Assembly (NCBI RefSeq): GCF_000442255.1
Contig: NZ_KE557282.1
Span: 123,822-187,821, forward strand
Source of the DNA: Salipiger mucosus DSM 16094
GTDB lineage: Bacteria; Pseudomonadota; Alphaproteobacteria; Rhodobacterales; Rhodobacteraceae
Reading direction: 5' to 3'
DNA length: 64,000 nt
How positions within the stretch are numbered: position 1 is the first letter of the stretch; each line of letters starts with the position of its first letter. The notes below the pieces were generated by a model. The model saw only the letters and a program-made list of their open reading frames with translations. It had not been told where the DNA came from and ran no database searches. A program made the position numbers and the translations under genes. Of the stretch, positions 27,862-37,137 are shown piece by piece.

Positions 27862-28326
27862 TCATCCCATCGGGATCGGGCGCTGCTCCTCGATGGCTTC
27901 CATCGCGAAGTACGAGGTCACGGTCTCCAGTTCGATCTCCTCGATGAGGCGTTTGTAGACCTCGTCGTAGCTGTTCATGTCACGGGTGATGATCTTGAGC
28001 AGGTAGTCGTATTCTCCGCCGATGCGGTAGAAGTCGATCACGTCGGGGATCGACGAGACATGCTTGCGGAACTGCTTGAGCCAGTCGGCCGAGTGGTGCC
28101 GCGTCTTGACCATCACGAAGACGACAAGCCCCGCGTCGAGCTGGTTCCGGTCGAGCGTGACCGTGTGATTGACGATGATCCCCGCCGCGTCAAGCGCCTT
28201 GAGCCGGCGCCAACAGGCGTTCTGCGACAGCCCCACACGCTCGCTCAGGGCGCGCTGGGACTGCGACGAGTCGCGCTGGAGTTCGCGCAGGATGCGATAA
28301 TCAGTCTGATCGAGATGACGGGGCAT
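27862..28326 (-). CDS. Lrp/AsnC family transcriptional regulator
   Basis: A 154-residue feast/famine regulator. The N-terminal helix-turn-helix reads LDQTDYRILRELQRDSSQSQRALSERVGLSQN followed by the alpha/beta RAM ligand domain (FVMVKTRH, GEYDYLLKIITRDMNSYDEVYKRL). It is divergent from the PLP enzyme gene across an AT-rich spacer with a dyad at 28364-28386, so it probably regulates the 28.4-39 kb operons in response to an amino acid. Confidence 0.92.
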   Translation of the reverse strand: MPRHLDQTDYRILRELQRDSSQSQRALSERVGLSQNACWRRLKALDAAGIIVNHTVTLDRNQLDAGLVVFVMVKTRHHSADWLKQFRKHVSSIPDVIDFYRIGGEYDYLLKIITRDMNSYDEVYKRLIEEIELETVTSYFAMEAIEEQRPIPMG

Positions 28327-28363
28327 TTTCGGATCATATGACCCAATTCAGGGAATATGAAGG

Positions 28364-28386
28364 TGAAAATTTGTGAACATTTTTCA
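28364..28386. promoter_or_regulatory. AT-rich dyad, candidate Lrp-family binding site
   Basis: TGAAAAT (28364-28370) and ATTTTTCA (28379-28386) form an imperfect inverted repeat in the AT-rich gap between the divergent Lrp gene and the PLP enzyme gene. Lrp proteins prefer such sequences. Binding is inferred from position. Confidence 0.4.
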
Positions 28387-28448
28387 GATCGAGGTGACAT
28401 GCTTTGCGGAAACTCATGCAACGAACGACCCAACCCAACGGAGCGGCC

Positions 28449-29900
28449 ATGGCCCCCCTCGACGACTTTGCCCAATCCCTGAAGCGCCCGGACCTGCTCG
28501 ACTGGCTGCGCGCCGGGCTGATCGGAGACGGGGTCGAGATCGACGGCCCCTTCGGACCGAAACCGCTGGTCTATGCCGACTACGTGGCCTCGGGCCGGGC
28601 GCTGGCGCAGGTCGAGGATTTCATCCGCGACCGGGTGCTGCCCTATTACGCCAACAGCCACACGCAGGCCTCGTTCTGCGGCGCCTTCTGCACCAAACTG
28701 CGCGAGGCCGCACGCGCCGAGATTGCCCGCATGACCGGCGCCGGAGAGGGCACGAGCGTGGTCTTCACCGGTTCGGGCAGCACGGCGGGGCTCAACCGCA
28801 TCGTGGGGCTGCTGGACATCGCGGGCACCGTGGCGCGCGGCGGCCGGGCCGTGGTGCTGATCGGCCCCTACGAACACCATTCGAACCTGCTGCCCTGGCG
28901 CGAGAGCGGCGCCGAGGTCATCGAGATCCCCGAGGGCGCCGAGGGCGGCCCCGACATGGACCGGCTCGAGGCCGAGCTGACGGCGGCGCAGGGCGCGGAG
29001 CTGATCGTCGGCGCCTTCTCGGCCGCCTCGAACGTCACCGGCATCCTGACCGACACCGACGCGGTGACGCGCCTGCTGAAACGCCACGGCGCGGTGGCTG
29101 TCTGGGACTATGCCGGCGGTGCCCCCTACATCCCCATGAGCATGGGGCAGGGCGATGCCGCGAAGGACGCCATCGTCTTCTCGCCGCACAAGTTTCCGGG
29201 CGGGCCGGGCGCCTCGGGCGCCATGGTCCTGCGCGACGACATCGCGCGGCGCGACACGCCCACGCTGCCCGGCGGCGGCACTGTCAGCTTCGTCTCGCCC
29301 TGGGGGCACACCTACTCCGGCAGCCTTGCCGCGCGCGAGGAGGGCGGCACCCCCAACGTGGTGGGTGACATCCGCGTCGCGCTGGTGATGCTGGTCAAGG
29401 AAGCGCTGGGCGCCGGCTGGATGGCCGCGCGGCAACGCGAGCTGCGCGCGCGGGCCGAGACGGCGTGGCGCGATAATCCGCGCATCGAGATGCTGGGGCT
29501 GCAGAAGCCCGACGCGCTGCCGATCTTCTCCTTCCGCGTGCGCGACGGGCAGGGCGGGCTGGTGCACCACCAGTTCTTCACCCGGCTGCTGAGCGACGTG
29601 TACGGCATCCAGGCGCGCGGCGGATGCGCCTGTGCGGGGGCCTACGCCCACCGTCTGCTGGGCCTCGACGAAACGGGATCGGCCGCGACGGAAGCCGCCA
29701 TTGAGGGCGGAGACGAGCTTGCCAAACCCGGCTGGGTGCGATTGAACCTCTCGGCGCTGATGACAGACGACAAGGCTGATATGATCGTGGCGGCGGTGGA
29801 CAACCTTGCCCGGGACGCCGCAGACTACGGGCCGAAGTATCGCGCGGACGGCAGCACCGCCCGTTTCGCGCCTGATGACACCGAAAGGGAAAGCGCCTGA
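28449..29900 (+). CDS. Class V PLP-dependent aminotransferase / cysteine desulfurase-like
   Basis: A 483-residue fold-type I PLP enzyme of the class V (cysteine desulfurase/kynureninase-like) group. Features: VVFTGSGSTAGLNRIV near residue 98, GPYEHHSNLLPWRE (PLP-stacking His) near 140, WDYAGGAPY (PLP Asp) near 220 and SPHKFPGGPGASG carrying the Schiff-base Lys near 245. A Cys-containing loop RGGCACAGAY near 393 resembles the desulfurase active-site region. ATG 28449 is chosen for its GGAG site; ATG 28416 and TTG 28404 are in frame. It begins the cluster with the MFS carrier, so it may act on an amino acid rather than serve Fe-S assembly. Confidence 0.85.
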   Translation: MAPLDDFAQSLKRPDLLDWLRAGLIGDGVEIDGPFGPKPLVYADYVASGRALAQVEDFIRDRVLPYYANSHTQASFCGAFCTKLREAARAEIARMTGAGEGTSVVFTGSGSTAGLNRIVGLLDIAGTVARGGRAVVLIGPYEHHSNLLPWRESGAEVIEIPEGAEGGPDMDRLEAELTAAQGAELIVGAFSAASNVTGILTDTDAVTRLLKRHGAVAVWDYAGGAPYIPMSMGQGDAAKDAIVFSPHKFPGGPGASGAMVLRDDIARRDTPTLPGGGTVSFVSPWGHTYSGSLAAREEGGTPNVVGDIRVALVMLVKEALGAGWMAARQRELRARAETAWRDNPRIEMLGLQKPDALPIFSFRVRDGQGGLVHHQFFTRLLSDVYGIQARGGCACAGAYAHRLLGLDETGSAATEAAIEGGDELAKPGWVRLNLSALMTDDKADMIVAAVDNLARDAADYGPKYRADGSTARFAPDDTERESA

Positions 29901-29902
29901 CC

Positions 29903-31240
29903 GTGACAAGCCCGCTCGCCAACCGCTCGTTCCGCACGCTCTTTGCGGCGCAGGTCTGCTCGCTGCTCGCGGTGGGCCTGCTGACGGTGGCGCTCTCGCT
30001 GGCCGCCTACGACATCGGCGGACCCGAGGCGGGCGGCCGCGTTCTGGGACTGCTTCTGGCGCTCAAGATGGTGGCCTACGTCGGGCTCGCGCCTTTCGCG
30101 GAAAGCCTGCTGTCGGCGGTGCCGCGCAAGCGGGCGATGGTCGGGCTGGACTTCGGGCGCATGTTGCTGCTGCTGCCGATGGTCTTCGTCACGCAGACCT
30201 GGCAGATCGGCGCGCTGGCCTTCGTCTTCTTCGTGCTGGCGGCAGGGTTCACGCCGCTCTTCCAGTCGGTCATTCCCGACGTGCTGCCCGAGGAAGAGAC
30301 CTATACCCGCGCGCTCGCCTGGTCGCGCATCGCCTACACGCTGGAGTCGGTGCTGAGCCCGGTGATCGCCGCTGCTGTGCTCAAGATCGTGGCCCCAGAG
30401 GCCCTGTTCCTCTGCGCGGCGCTGTCCTTTGTCGGCTCGGTGGTCTTCCTGCTGGCCACGCCCTTCCCGCCGCGCGGCCATGTCGCCGGCAAGGGGCCGT
30501 TTCTCAAGCGCGCCCTCAAGGGCATGACGATCTACTCTCGCACCCCGCGCCTGCGCGGGCTGTTCCTGCTGAATTTCGCGCTCTCGCTTGCCATGGCCTG
30601 GGTGCTGGTCAACACCGTGGTCTATGCTGGCGCCCGACTGGGCGATGCCGAGGGGCGCTATCCGTTGCTCATGGCGGGCTACGGTTTCGGCGCGGCGCTG
30701 GGCGCGGTGCTGGTCCCGCGCCTCGTGCGGCGCACGAACGAGCGCGTCTCGATGCTCACCGGTATCTTCGCCTTCGCCACCGTAGGGGCGGCCTTTGCGC
30801 TGCTGCCGCAACCGCCGCTGGCGGGGCTGGAGCTGGTCTGGGCCGCCTTCGGCCTGGCCTCCTCGCTGGTGCTGACGCCCGGCGGGCTGGTCATCACCCG
30901 TTCGGCCAACCGCTCGGACCGGGCGGCGGTCTTCGCCGCGCAGTTCTCGCTCAGCCACGCGGGCTGGCTGGTGGCCTACCCGCTGGCGGGCTGGCTCGCG
31001 AGCTTCGTTTCGCTGGAGCACGCGCTGCTGACGCTCTGCGTGATGTCGGCGACGGTCGCGCTGATCGCCACGCGGGTCTGGCCCGCGAACGATCCGGTCG
31101 AACTGTCTCACGAGCATCCCGACCTGCCGGCCGACCACCCGCACCTGCGCGACCACCCCGGTCAGGGCCCGCGGCAGGGCCACGCGCATGCCTACCACAT
31201 AGACGAGCTGCATCCGAGCTGGGTTCGCAGCCCCGCTTGA
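29903..31240 (+). CDS. MFS transporter with C-terminal His-rich tail
   Basis: A 445-residue major facilitator with about 10-12 transmembrane segments; start GTG 29903 is 2 bp after the PLP gene. After the last membrane helix (about residue 395) comes a soluble His-rich tail with HEHPDLPADHPHLRDH, QGHAHAYHIDELH. Such tails bind Ni, Co or Zn and are seen in metal-linked carriers, so this may move a metal or a metal complex, or a metabolite under metal control. The stop overlaps an upstream start candidate of the next gene. Confidence 0.85.
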   Translation: MTSPLANRSFRTLFAAQVCSLLAVGLLTVALSLAAYDIGGPEAGGRVLGLLLALKMVAYVGLAPFAESLLSAVPRKRAMVGLDFGRMLLLLPMVFVTQTWQIGALAFVFFVLAAGFTPLFQSVIPDVLPEEETYTRALAWSRIAYTLESVLSPVIAAAVLKIVAPEALFLCAALSFVGSVVFLLATPFPPRGHVAGKGPFLKRALKGMTIYSRTPRLRGLFLLNFALSLAMAWVLVNTVVYAGARLGDAEGRYPLLMAGYGFGAALGAVLVPRLVRRTNERVSMLTGIFAFATVGAAFALLPQPPLAGLELVWAAFGLASSLVLTPGGLVITRSANRSDRAAVFAAQFSLSHAGWLVAYPLAGWLASFVSLEHALLTLCVMSATVALIATRVWPANDPVELSHEHPDLPADHPHLRDHPGQGPRQGHAHAYHIDELHPSWVRSPA

Positions 31241-31278
31241 TGCTGAACCGCAACACGATTTCCCGTAGGATGATTCGT

Positions 31279-32751
31279 ATGCAGACGAATGACCCCACCC
31301 CCATCGACGCGCAGGGCCTGCCGGCCCTCGAAGCCCGCCTGCGCGAGGATCTCGAGTTCCTGTGCTACCCCGGCAAGGACTGGGTGCCGCAGCGCGATGG
31401 CGTGACCGACGTGGTCATCATCGGCGGCGGCATGTGCGGCATGGTCGCCTGGCTGGGCCTGACCACCGGCGGCGTGCGCAACATCCGCGTGCTCGACCGC
31501 AGCCCTGAGGGCTACGAGGGCCCCTGGCTCAACTACGCCCGGATGCAGACCCTGCGCTCGCCCAAGACGCTCACCGGCCCGGCCTTCGGCCACGGGGCGC
31601 TGACCTTTCAGGCCTGGTTCCGCGCGCAGTTCGGCGCCCACGCCTGGGACGAGCTGGACAAGATCCCGCGCGCGATGTGGATGGACTACCTGCGTTGGTA
31701 TCGCCACGCACTGGGCGTGCCGGTCGAGAACGGCGTCTCGGTCGACCGCGTCGAACCCGAGGGCGACCTGCTGCGCCTGCACCTGTCCGGCGCCGAGGAG
31801 GACAGCATCCTCTGCCGCAAGCTGGTCTTCGCCACCGGCCGTGACGGCACCGGCGGGCCGAACATCCCCGGCTTCGTGCAGGACCTGCCGCGCCGCTTCT
31901 GGGCGCACAGCGCGGACGACATCGACTTCGACAGCCTCAAGGGCAAGCGCGTCGGCGTGATCGGCGTGGGGGCTTCGGCCGTCGACAACGCCGCCGAGGC
32001 GCTGGAGCACGGCGCGGCCGAGGTGCGCCACCTCGTGCGCCGCAAGGAGATGCCGACGGTCAACAAGATGATGGGCATCGGCAGCTACGGCTTCACCGCC
32101 GGCTTCGCGGAACTGCCCGACGAATGGCGCTGGCGCTTCATGCAGTACAGCTTCTCGACGCAGACGCCCTCGCCGCACGGCTCGACCCTGCGCGTCAGCC
32201 GTCATCCCAACGCGTATTTCCACTTCGGCAAGGCCACCACGCGGATCGAGGATCGTGGCGACGAGATCGAGATCTTCTTCGCCGACGGCACTTCCTACGT
32301 CTGCGACTTCGTGATCCTGGGCACGGGCTTCGTCATCGATCCGATGGCACGCACCGAGTTCGGAGAGGTCGCCGGCCGCATCCAGTTGTGGCAGGATGTC
32401 TATACCCCGCCCGAGGGCGAGGAGCAGGCCGACCTGGGGCGCTTCCCCTACCTGAACCCGGACTTCACCTTCCGCCCGAAGGAGCCGGGCATGGACCCCT
32501 GGCTGAGCAATGTCTACTGCTTCAACTACGGCGCCTCGGCGAGCCTGGGCAAAGTCTCGGGCGACATCCCGGGCGTCTCGGACGGGGCCTCGTGGCTCGC
32601 GCGCTCGATGGCCGCGACGCTCTACCAGGAGGACCTCGAGGCGCACTGGCAGGCCATGCTGGACTACGAAACGCCCGAGCTCGACGGCAGCGAATGGACA
32701 GCCACCGAACTGGAGCCGGCGCAACAGAAGAAAGAAGGACAGGTCGCATGA
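31279..32751 (+). CDS. FAD/NAD(P)-dependent oxidoreductase
   Basis: A 490-residue flavoprotein. GGGMCGMVAWLG near residue 47 is the FAD motif, GVIGVGASAVDNAAEAL near 227 the NAD(P) motif, and FVILGTGFVID near 345 the ATG-type motif; the region RRFWAHSADDIDF near 207 resembles the monooxygenase fingerprint FxGxxxHxxxF. It would hydroxylate or oxidise an N-containing or similar substrate. ATG 31279 has AGGA eight bases upstream; ATG 31240 overlaps the MFS stop. It is directly followed by two CMD-fold genes. Confidence 0.85.
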   Translation: MQTNDPTPIDAQGLPALEARLREDLEFLCYPGKDWVPQRDGVTDVVIIGGGMCGMVAWLGLTTGGVRNIRVLDRSPEGYEGPWLNYARMQTLRSPKTLTGPAFGHGALTFQAWFRAQFGAHAWDELDKIPRAMWMDYLRWYRHALGVPVENGVSVDRVEPEGDLLRLHLSGAEEDSILCRKLVFATGRDGTGGPNIPGFVQDLPRRFWAHSADDIDFDSLKGKRVGVIGVGASAVDNAAEALEHGAAEVRHLVRRKEMPTVNKMMGIGSYGFTAGFAELPDEWRWRFMQYSFSTQTPSPHGSTLRVSRHPNAYFHFGKATTRIEDRGDEIEIFFADGTSYVCDFVILGTGFVIDPMARTEFGEVAGRIQLWQDVYTPPEGEEQADLGRFPYLNPDFTFRPKEPGMDPWLSNVYCFNYGASASLGKVSGDIPGVSDGASWLARSMAATLYQEDLEAHWQAMLDYETPELDGSEWTATELEPAQQKKEGQVA

Positions 32752-33227
32752 CCATCTACGACACCACCACCCTTGGCGCCGCCGGTGTGACAGGCGGGCG
32801 CGTCGGCGCCGCCGTCGAGACCCGGGCCAACATCATGGAGGCGACCCAGGCCGCCGAGGATGCCGTGCTCGCGCCCAACGATCCGGGCGCGTTTCCGCAC
32901 CCGCTGCGCGCCGCTCTGGCCGCCCGCGTGGCCGCGCTGGGCGGCGAGCCCGCGCTGGCCGAGCGTCACGCCGCCCGTGCCGGCGCCAGCGCCGCGCTGG
33001 CCGACCCGGCGCAGGACGGCACCGACCAGGGGCTCTCACACCTCGTGGCCTTCGTCGACAAGGTCGCCAACGACACCCGCAACATCGCGGCCGAGGACAT
33101 CGCCGGGCTGCAGACGGCCGGGGTCGCGGATGCCGACATCGTGCGCATCTGCGAGCTGGTCGCCTTCGTCGCCTACCAACTGCGCGTGGTCGCCGGCCTG
33201 CGCCTGATGCAGGGAGCCGCCGCATGA
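32748..33227 (+). CDS. CMD domain protein, Avi_7170-like family (no CxxC)
   Basis: A 159-residue protein resembling the CMD-fold family named for Avi_7170. The AhpD-like core is visible as ELVAFVAYQLRVVAGLRLM near the C-terminus, but the catalytic CxxCxxxH pair is absent; the only nearby Cys is in RICELV. It is translated by 4-bp overlaps from the FAD gene and into the peroxidase-related gene. Its companion carries the cysteines, so it may be a non-catalytic partner or bind a substrate. Confidence 0.7.
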   Translation: MTIYDTTTLGAAGVTGGRVGAAVETRANIMEATQAAEDAVLAPNDPGAFPHPLRAALAARVAALGGEPALAERHAARAGASAALADPAQDGTDQGLSHLVAFVDKVANDTRNIAAEDIAGLQTAGVADADIVRICELVAFVAYQLRVVAGLRLMQGAAA

Positions 33228-33811
33228 GCCGCGTCGTTCACAAGTTCACCCGCACCGTCCCCACCTGGCAGCCGCGCGTGACGCCGGTCGACCTGCAGCA
33301 GGCCACGAAGGAACAGCTCGAGGCGCTCCAGGTCACGCCGTCCAACACCAAGGTCTCGGCCTATGTGCTGACGCTGGCGCACGACGTGGAAAGCCTCAAG
33401 GTGCGCTCGCCGCTCTTCAACGCGATCATGTACGACTCCGGCGGCATGTCCCGCGCCGAGCGCGAGATCGGCGCGCTGGCGGCCTCCATGGTCAACCGCT
33501 GCATCTACTGCGCGGCGGTCCACGCCGACCGGCACGCCAAGCTGGAGAAAGACACCACCGTCACCGACGAGCTTTTCGCCAAGGGCGAGAACGCCGACCT
33601 GAGCCAGCGCGACCGCGCGATCTTCGACTTCGCGCGCAAGCTGTCCGAGGCGCCGACCGGCGCGACCGAGGACGACATGGCGACGCTGCGCGAGGCGGGC
33701 CTGACCGAGGAGGAGATCCTCGACCTGATCCTGTCGTCCTCGCTCTTCGGCTGGGCGAACCGGCTGATGCATGTGCTTGGCGATCCCGTCCGCGAAGAGG
33801 TGCCGGCATGA
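33224..33811 (+). CDS. Alkylhydroperoxidase domain protein, Avi_7169-like family (CMD fold)
   Basis: A 195-residue peroxidase-related CMD-fold protein. The active-site motif NRCIYCAAVHA (CxxC plus His) is near residues 90-100, and the helical scaffold ALAASMVNRC/ LSLFGWANRLMHVLG is typical. Family members reduce peroxides or act as decarboxylase-like enzymes in catabolic clusters. It overlaps the preceding CMD gene and the octopine-dehydrogenase-like gene by 4 bp each. Confidence 0.8.
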   Translation: MSRVVHKFTRTVPTWQPRVTPVDLQQATKEQLEALQVTPSNTKVSAYVLTLAHDVESLKVRSPLFNAIMYDSGGMSRAEREIGALAASMVNRCIYCAAVHADRHAKLEKDTTVTDELFAKGENADLSQRDRAIFDFARKLSEAPTGATEDDMATLREAGLTEEEILDLILSSSLFGWANRLMHVLGDPVREEVPA

Positions 33812-34908
33812 GCTGCAAGGTCGGCATCGCGGGCGCGGGCTCCATCGCCTTCGGCTCGGCCGCCCTGCTGCACCAGAACGGGCACGACCCGATGCTCTGG
33901 TCGCCCTCGGGCGCCTCGACCAGGGTGCTGGCCGACGCGCCGCTCACCGCGACGGGCGCCATCGAGGCGGAGTTCTCGCCGCGCGTCGCCACCTCGGCGC
34001 AGCAGCTGGCCGAGGAGAACGACGCGATCCTGATCGCGCTGCCCGCCTACGGGCACAAAGCCGTCTTCGACGCGCTGGCGCCGCACATCCGGGACGGGCA
34101 GCACATCATCGTCAGCAGCCACGCCTCGCTGGGCGCGCTCTACCTGATGCAGCTGCTCGAGGCGCGCGGCGTGCAGGCGCCGATCACCGCCTGGGGCACG
34201 ACCGCCGTCACCGGCCGCCGGGGCGAGGGCGCGACCGTCAAGGTCAACACCGTGCGCAAGAAGGTCGATCTGTGCACCGTGCCCGAGCCGCGCAGCGACT
34301 GCGCGCTGGCGGTCTGCACGCGGCTCTTCGGCGATGTCTTCGTCCCCCGCGAGGGGCTGCTGGCGATCTCGCTGTCGAATCTCAACCCGCAGAACCATCT
34401 CGGTATCGCCCTGGGCAACATCACCCGGATGGAGCGCGGCGAGACCTGGAGCCAGGGCCAGAACGTGACCCCCAAGGTGGGCGCGCTGCTCGAGGCGCTG
34501 GACGCCGAGCGGCTGGCCATCGCGGAGTCGCTGAGCCTGCAGACCAAGACGATCTTCGAGCATTTCAGCCTCAGCTTCCACGTGCCCGAGGCGAGCGTCT
34601 CGGAGATGAACCAGCAGATGCACGCGCAGGGCAACGGCGGCACCGGACCGGCCACGGCCGACAGCCGCTACGTCACCGAGGACGTGCCCTACGGGCTGCA
34701 GCTGACCGCCGTCCTTGGCCGGCTGACCGGCCACCGGGCCGAGCTGCACGAGGCGGGCATCAGCATCTTTTCCGCCATGTACGGTCGCGATTTCGCCGCC
34801 GAGAACGAGTTGTTGAACGCGCTGGAGCTCGACGGCTTCAGCCTTGACGATCTGCGCCAGGCCGCCCGTACCGGCCTGCTGCGGAAGACGCCCGAACCGG
34901 CGTCGTGA
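33808..34908 (+). CDS. NAD/NADP octopine/nopaline dehydrogenase family protein
   Basis: A 366-residue enzyme with an N-terminal NAD(P) Rossmann fold (VGIAGAGSIAFGSA at residues 5-18) and a C-terminal octopine-DH domain (residues about 175-330), with conserved N.NPQNHLGIALGN near 190 and His/Glu residues typical of the opine dehydrogenase fold. Such enzymes reversibly join or split an amino acid and a 2-oxo acid through an imine. It overlaps the upstream CMD gene and precedes the ABC operon by 41 bp, so it may act on an opine or secondary amine imported by that transporter. Confidence 0.85.
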   Translation: MSCKVGIAGAGSIAFGSAALLHQNGHDPMLWSPSGASTRVLADAPLTATGAIEAEFSPRVATSAQQLAEENDAILIALPAYGHKAVFDALAPHIRDGQHIIVSSHASLGALYLMQLLEARGVQAPITAWGTTAVTGRRGEGATVKVNTVRKKVDLCTVPEPRSDCALAVCTRLFGDVFVPREGLLAISLSNLNPQNHLGIALGNITRMERGETWSQGQNVTPKVGALLEALDAERLAIAESLSLQTKTIFEHFSLSFHVPEASVSEMNQQMHAQGNGGTGPATADSRYVTEDVPYGLQLTAVLGRLTGHRAELHEAGISIFSAMYGRDFAAENELLNALELDGFSLDDLRQAARTGLLRKTPEPAS

Positions 34909-34949
34909 TCCAAAAAAGATACGGACCAAACCCACAGGGAGACGCGATC

Positions 34950-36056
34950 ATGTCGAAACTCATCCTCAACCGCCGCAAGCTGCTCACCACCGCCGCCGCC
35001 TCGGGCGTGGCGCTGGCCAGCCCGGCCTATCTGCGCCGCGCCAACGCCCAGGGCGGCGAGGTCAACGTCTGGACTTACAACGACTTCGTGCCCGAGGCCT
35101 TCAAGGAGCAGTTCGAGGCCGAAACGGGCATCAGGATCAACGTCCGCCTCGTCGACGACCAGGGCAAGCAGTTCAACCTGCTGGCGGCCGAGCAGCCCAA
35201 CCCCTCGGTGGACATCATGACGGTGGCCGGCCACCGCTTCCTGCAGTTCATCGACAGCGACCTGCTGGCGCCGCTCGACACCGACCGCCTCAGCAACTGG
35301 GGCAACATCAACCCCACCTTCTCGGAGTCGGACTGGTCGACCATCCAGGGCGAGAAGTGGGGCGCGCCGATCCTGTCCGGCATGGAGGTGCTGGCCTACA
35401 ACACCGACTACGTCTCGGCCGAGGAGGCGCTGACCTGGAACACCCTCTTCTCCGAGGAATACAGCGGCCGGACCGCCTATATCATCCAGGACATGATGTC
35501 GATCGTGATGCTGATGATGGGCTACGACGGCAACATGGTCGAATACATGGACGACCCCGACAAGGCCGCGGCCATCGTCGAGGAGGCCAAGAACTTCCTG
35601 ATCGAGCACAAGCCGCTCGTGCGCAAGTACTATGACGGCGGCGCCGAGTTCCAGCAGATGATGGTCAACCAGGACATCGTGCTGGGCCACTCGTGGAACG
35701 GCCCCGCCGCGGCGCTCATCAACGACGGCTTCCCGCTGGGCATGGCGATCCCGAACGAAGGCTCCTACGGCTTCGTCTACACCTACAACATCGCCAAGAA
35801 CTGCCCGAACCCCGACAACGCCTATACCTTCCTCGACGCGATCCTCGCATCGCCCGAGATCGGCGCGGCGATGACCAAGGCCTCGGGCTTCATCTCGACC
35901 TACAAGGGCGCGTCGGAATACCTGACCGACCTCGAGAAGGCCTCGACCTCCTTCCCGGACGAGCAGCTGGCGAACCTGCAGTTCTTCCGCGCCGAGGCGA
36001 ACGAGATGAAATACGGTCTCGTCGATCCCGCGGTCGAGGCAATCAAGGCCGCCTGA
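34950..36056 (+). CDS. Polyamine-type ABC transporter substrate-binding protein (PotD-like)
   Basis: A 368-residue periplasmic binding protein. The N-terminus NRRKLLTTAAASGVALASPA has a twin-Arg-like export signal (residues 8-28). The mature part begins GEVNVWTYNDFVPEAFKEQFEAETG, the PotD pattern. It binds a small cationic or amine ligand for the permeases encoded downstream. ATG 34950 follows AGGGAGACGCG. A perfect hairpin (36077-36107) separates it from the permease gene. Confidence 0.9.
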   Translation: MSKLILNRRKLLTTAAASGVALASPAYLRRANAQGGEVNVWTYNDFVPEAFKEQFEAETGIRINVRLVDDQGKQFNLLAAEQPNPSVDIMTVAGHRFLQFIDSDLLAPLDTDRLSNWGNINPTFSESDWSTIQGEKWGAPILSGMEVLAYNTDYVSAEEALTWNTLFSEEYSGRTAYIIQDMMSIVMLMMGYDGNMVEYMDDPDKAAAIVEEAKNFLIEHKPLVRKYYDGGAEFQQMMVNQDIVLGHSWNGPAAALINDGFPLGMAIPNEGSYGFVYTYNIAKNCPNPDNAYTFLDAILASPEIGAAMTKASGFISTYKGASEYLTDLEKASTSFPDEQLANLQFFRAEANEMKYGLVDPAVEAIKAA

Positions 36057-36076
36057 TCCGGCCGACCCGCCTTCGT

Positions 36077-36107
36077 CCCTGTCCGGCCGCCACACGGCCG
36101 GGCAGGG
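36077..36107 (+). terminator. Perfect 13-bp hairpin after binding-protein gene
   Basis: Arms 36077-36089 and 36095-36107 (CCCTGTCCGGCCG / CGGCCGGGCAGGG, one G-T pair) around CCACA. It lies 20 bp after the binding-protein stop and 43 bp before the permease start, without a T-run. It probably stabilises or partly terminates the upstream message. Confidence 0.65.
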
Positions 36108-36150
36108 GCTGTGACACCTTCCCGACGTCTCCTTCCGAAAGGGCGACACA

Positions 36151-37137
36151 ATGACCTACGAGGCATCCGCGCGGAAAGAACGCGGCGCCGCCGAGAAGGC
36201 CCCGGCCGACCGCACCTTCTGGGGCCGGCTCTCTGCCTGGGCGCCCTACCGGGCCCTCGCCGCAATGGCGACCGCCTCGCCGCGGCGCCAGTTCCTGATC
36301 CTCGCGATCTTCCCGATTCTCTGGGTGCTGACGCAGCACCTTGGCCCGATGCTCCAGATGCTGCGCGTGTCGCTGACCGATGCCTACCCGGTCGCGCCCG
36401 GCGTCGAACAGCATTTCACCTTCGACAGCTACCTGCGCTTCTTCCAGGACCCGCTGTTCTGGATGCCCTTCTTCCGCACGCTGATCTTTGCAGGGGTGTT
36501 CACCTTCTGCACGCTGATCCTGACCTACCCGGTGGCCTACTTCCTGGCCCGGCATGTGAGCCGCAAGAACCAGATGCTCTTCCTGCTGCTGCTGCTGATC
36601 CCCTTCTGGGTGGGCGAGATCGTGCGGACCTATGCCATCATGATCCTGCTCGGCAACACCGGGGCGGTGAACCTCGTGCTGCGCTGGATCGGGCTGATCG
36701 ACCGGCCGATCCCCTTCATGTACACGAGCTTTTCCATGGGTGTCGGCATCGTCTACCTGACCGCGCTCTACATGCTGCTGCCGCTCTACTCGGCGCTGGA
36801 AAAGCTGCCGAAATCCATGAACGAGGCCGCCGCCGACCTCGGCGCGGGCGCATGGACGCGCTTCCGAAGGGTGACGCTGCCGCTGACGCTGGAGGGCATA
36901 TCCTCGGGGTGCACGCTGGTCTTCCTGATCTCGACCGGCTTCTACGCGACGCCTGTGCTGCTGGGCGGCCCTTCGACCACGGTCTTCGCCGAAACCATCG
37001 CCGGCTTCTTCCACGTCGCGGGTGACGAATGGCCGACGGGTGCGGCCTTCGCCGTGATCATGTTCCTCGCCGCGCTGGGGATCTCGGCCGCGTTCCAGCG
37101 GCTGATGAGCGCCCTGCGCAAGGGAGACACGAAATGA
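36151..37137 (+). CDS. ABC transporter permease (PotB-like)
   Basis: A 328-residue permease with six transmembrane segments; the N-terminal soluble 45 residues are longer than usual. The EAA loop ADLGAGAWTRFRRVTLPLTLEG is near residues 228-250. It pairs with the next permease to form the translocation pore. It overlaps the PotC-like start by 4 bp (ATGA). Confidence 0.93.
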   Translation: MTYEASARKERGAAEKAPADRTFWGRLSAWAPYRALAAMATASPRRQFLILAIFPILWVLTQHLGPMLQMLRVSLTDAYPVAPGVEQHFTFDSYLRFFQDPLFWMPFFRTLIFAGVFTFCTLILTYPVAYFLARHVSRKNQMLFLLLLLIPFWVGEIVRTYAIMILLGNTGAVNLVLRWIGLIDRPIPFMYTSFSMGVGIVYLTALYMLLPLYSALEKLPKSMNEAAADLGAGAWTRFRRVTLPLTLEGISSGCTLVFLISTGFYATPVLLGGPSTTVFAETIAGFFHVAGDEWPTGAAFAVIMFLAALGISAAFQRLMSALRKGDTK

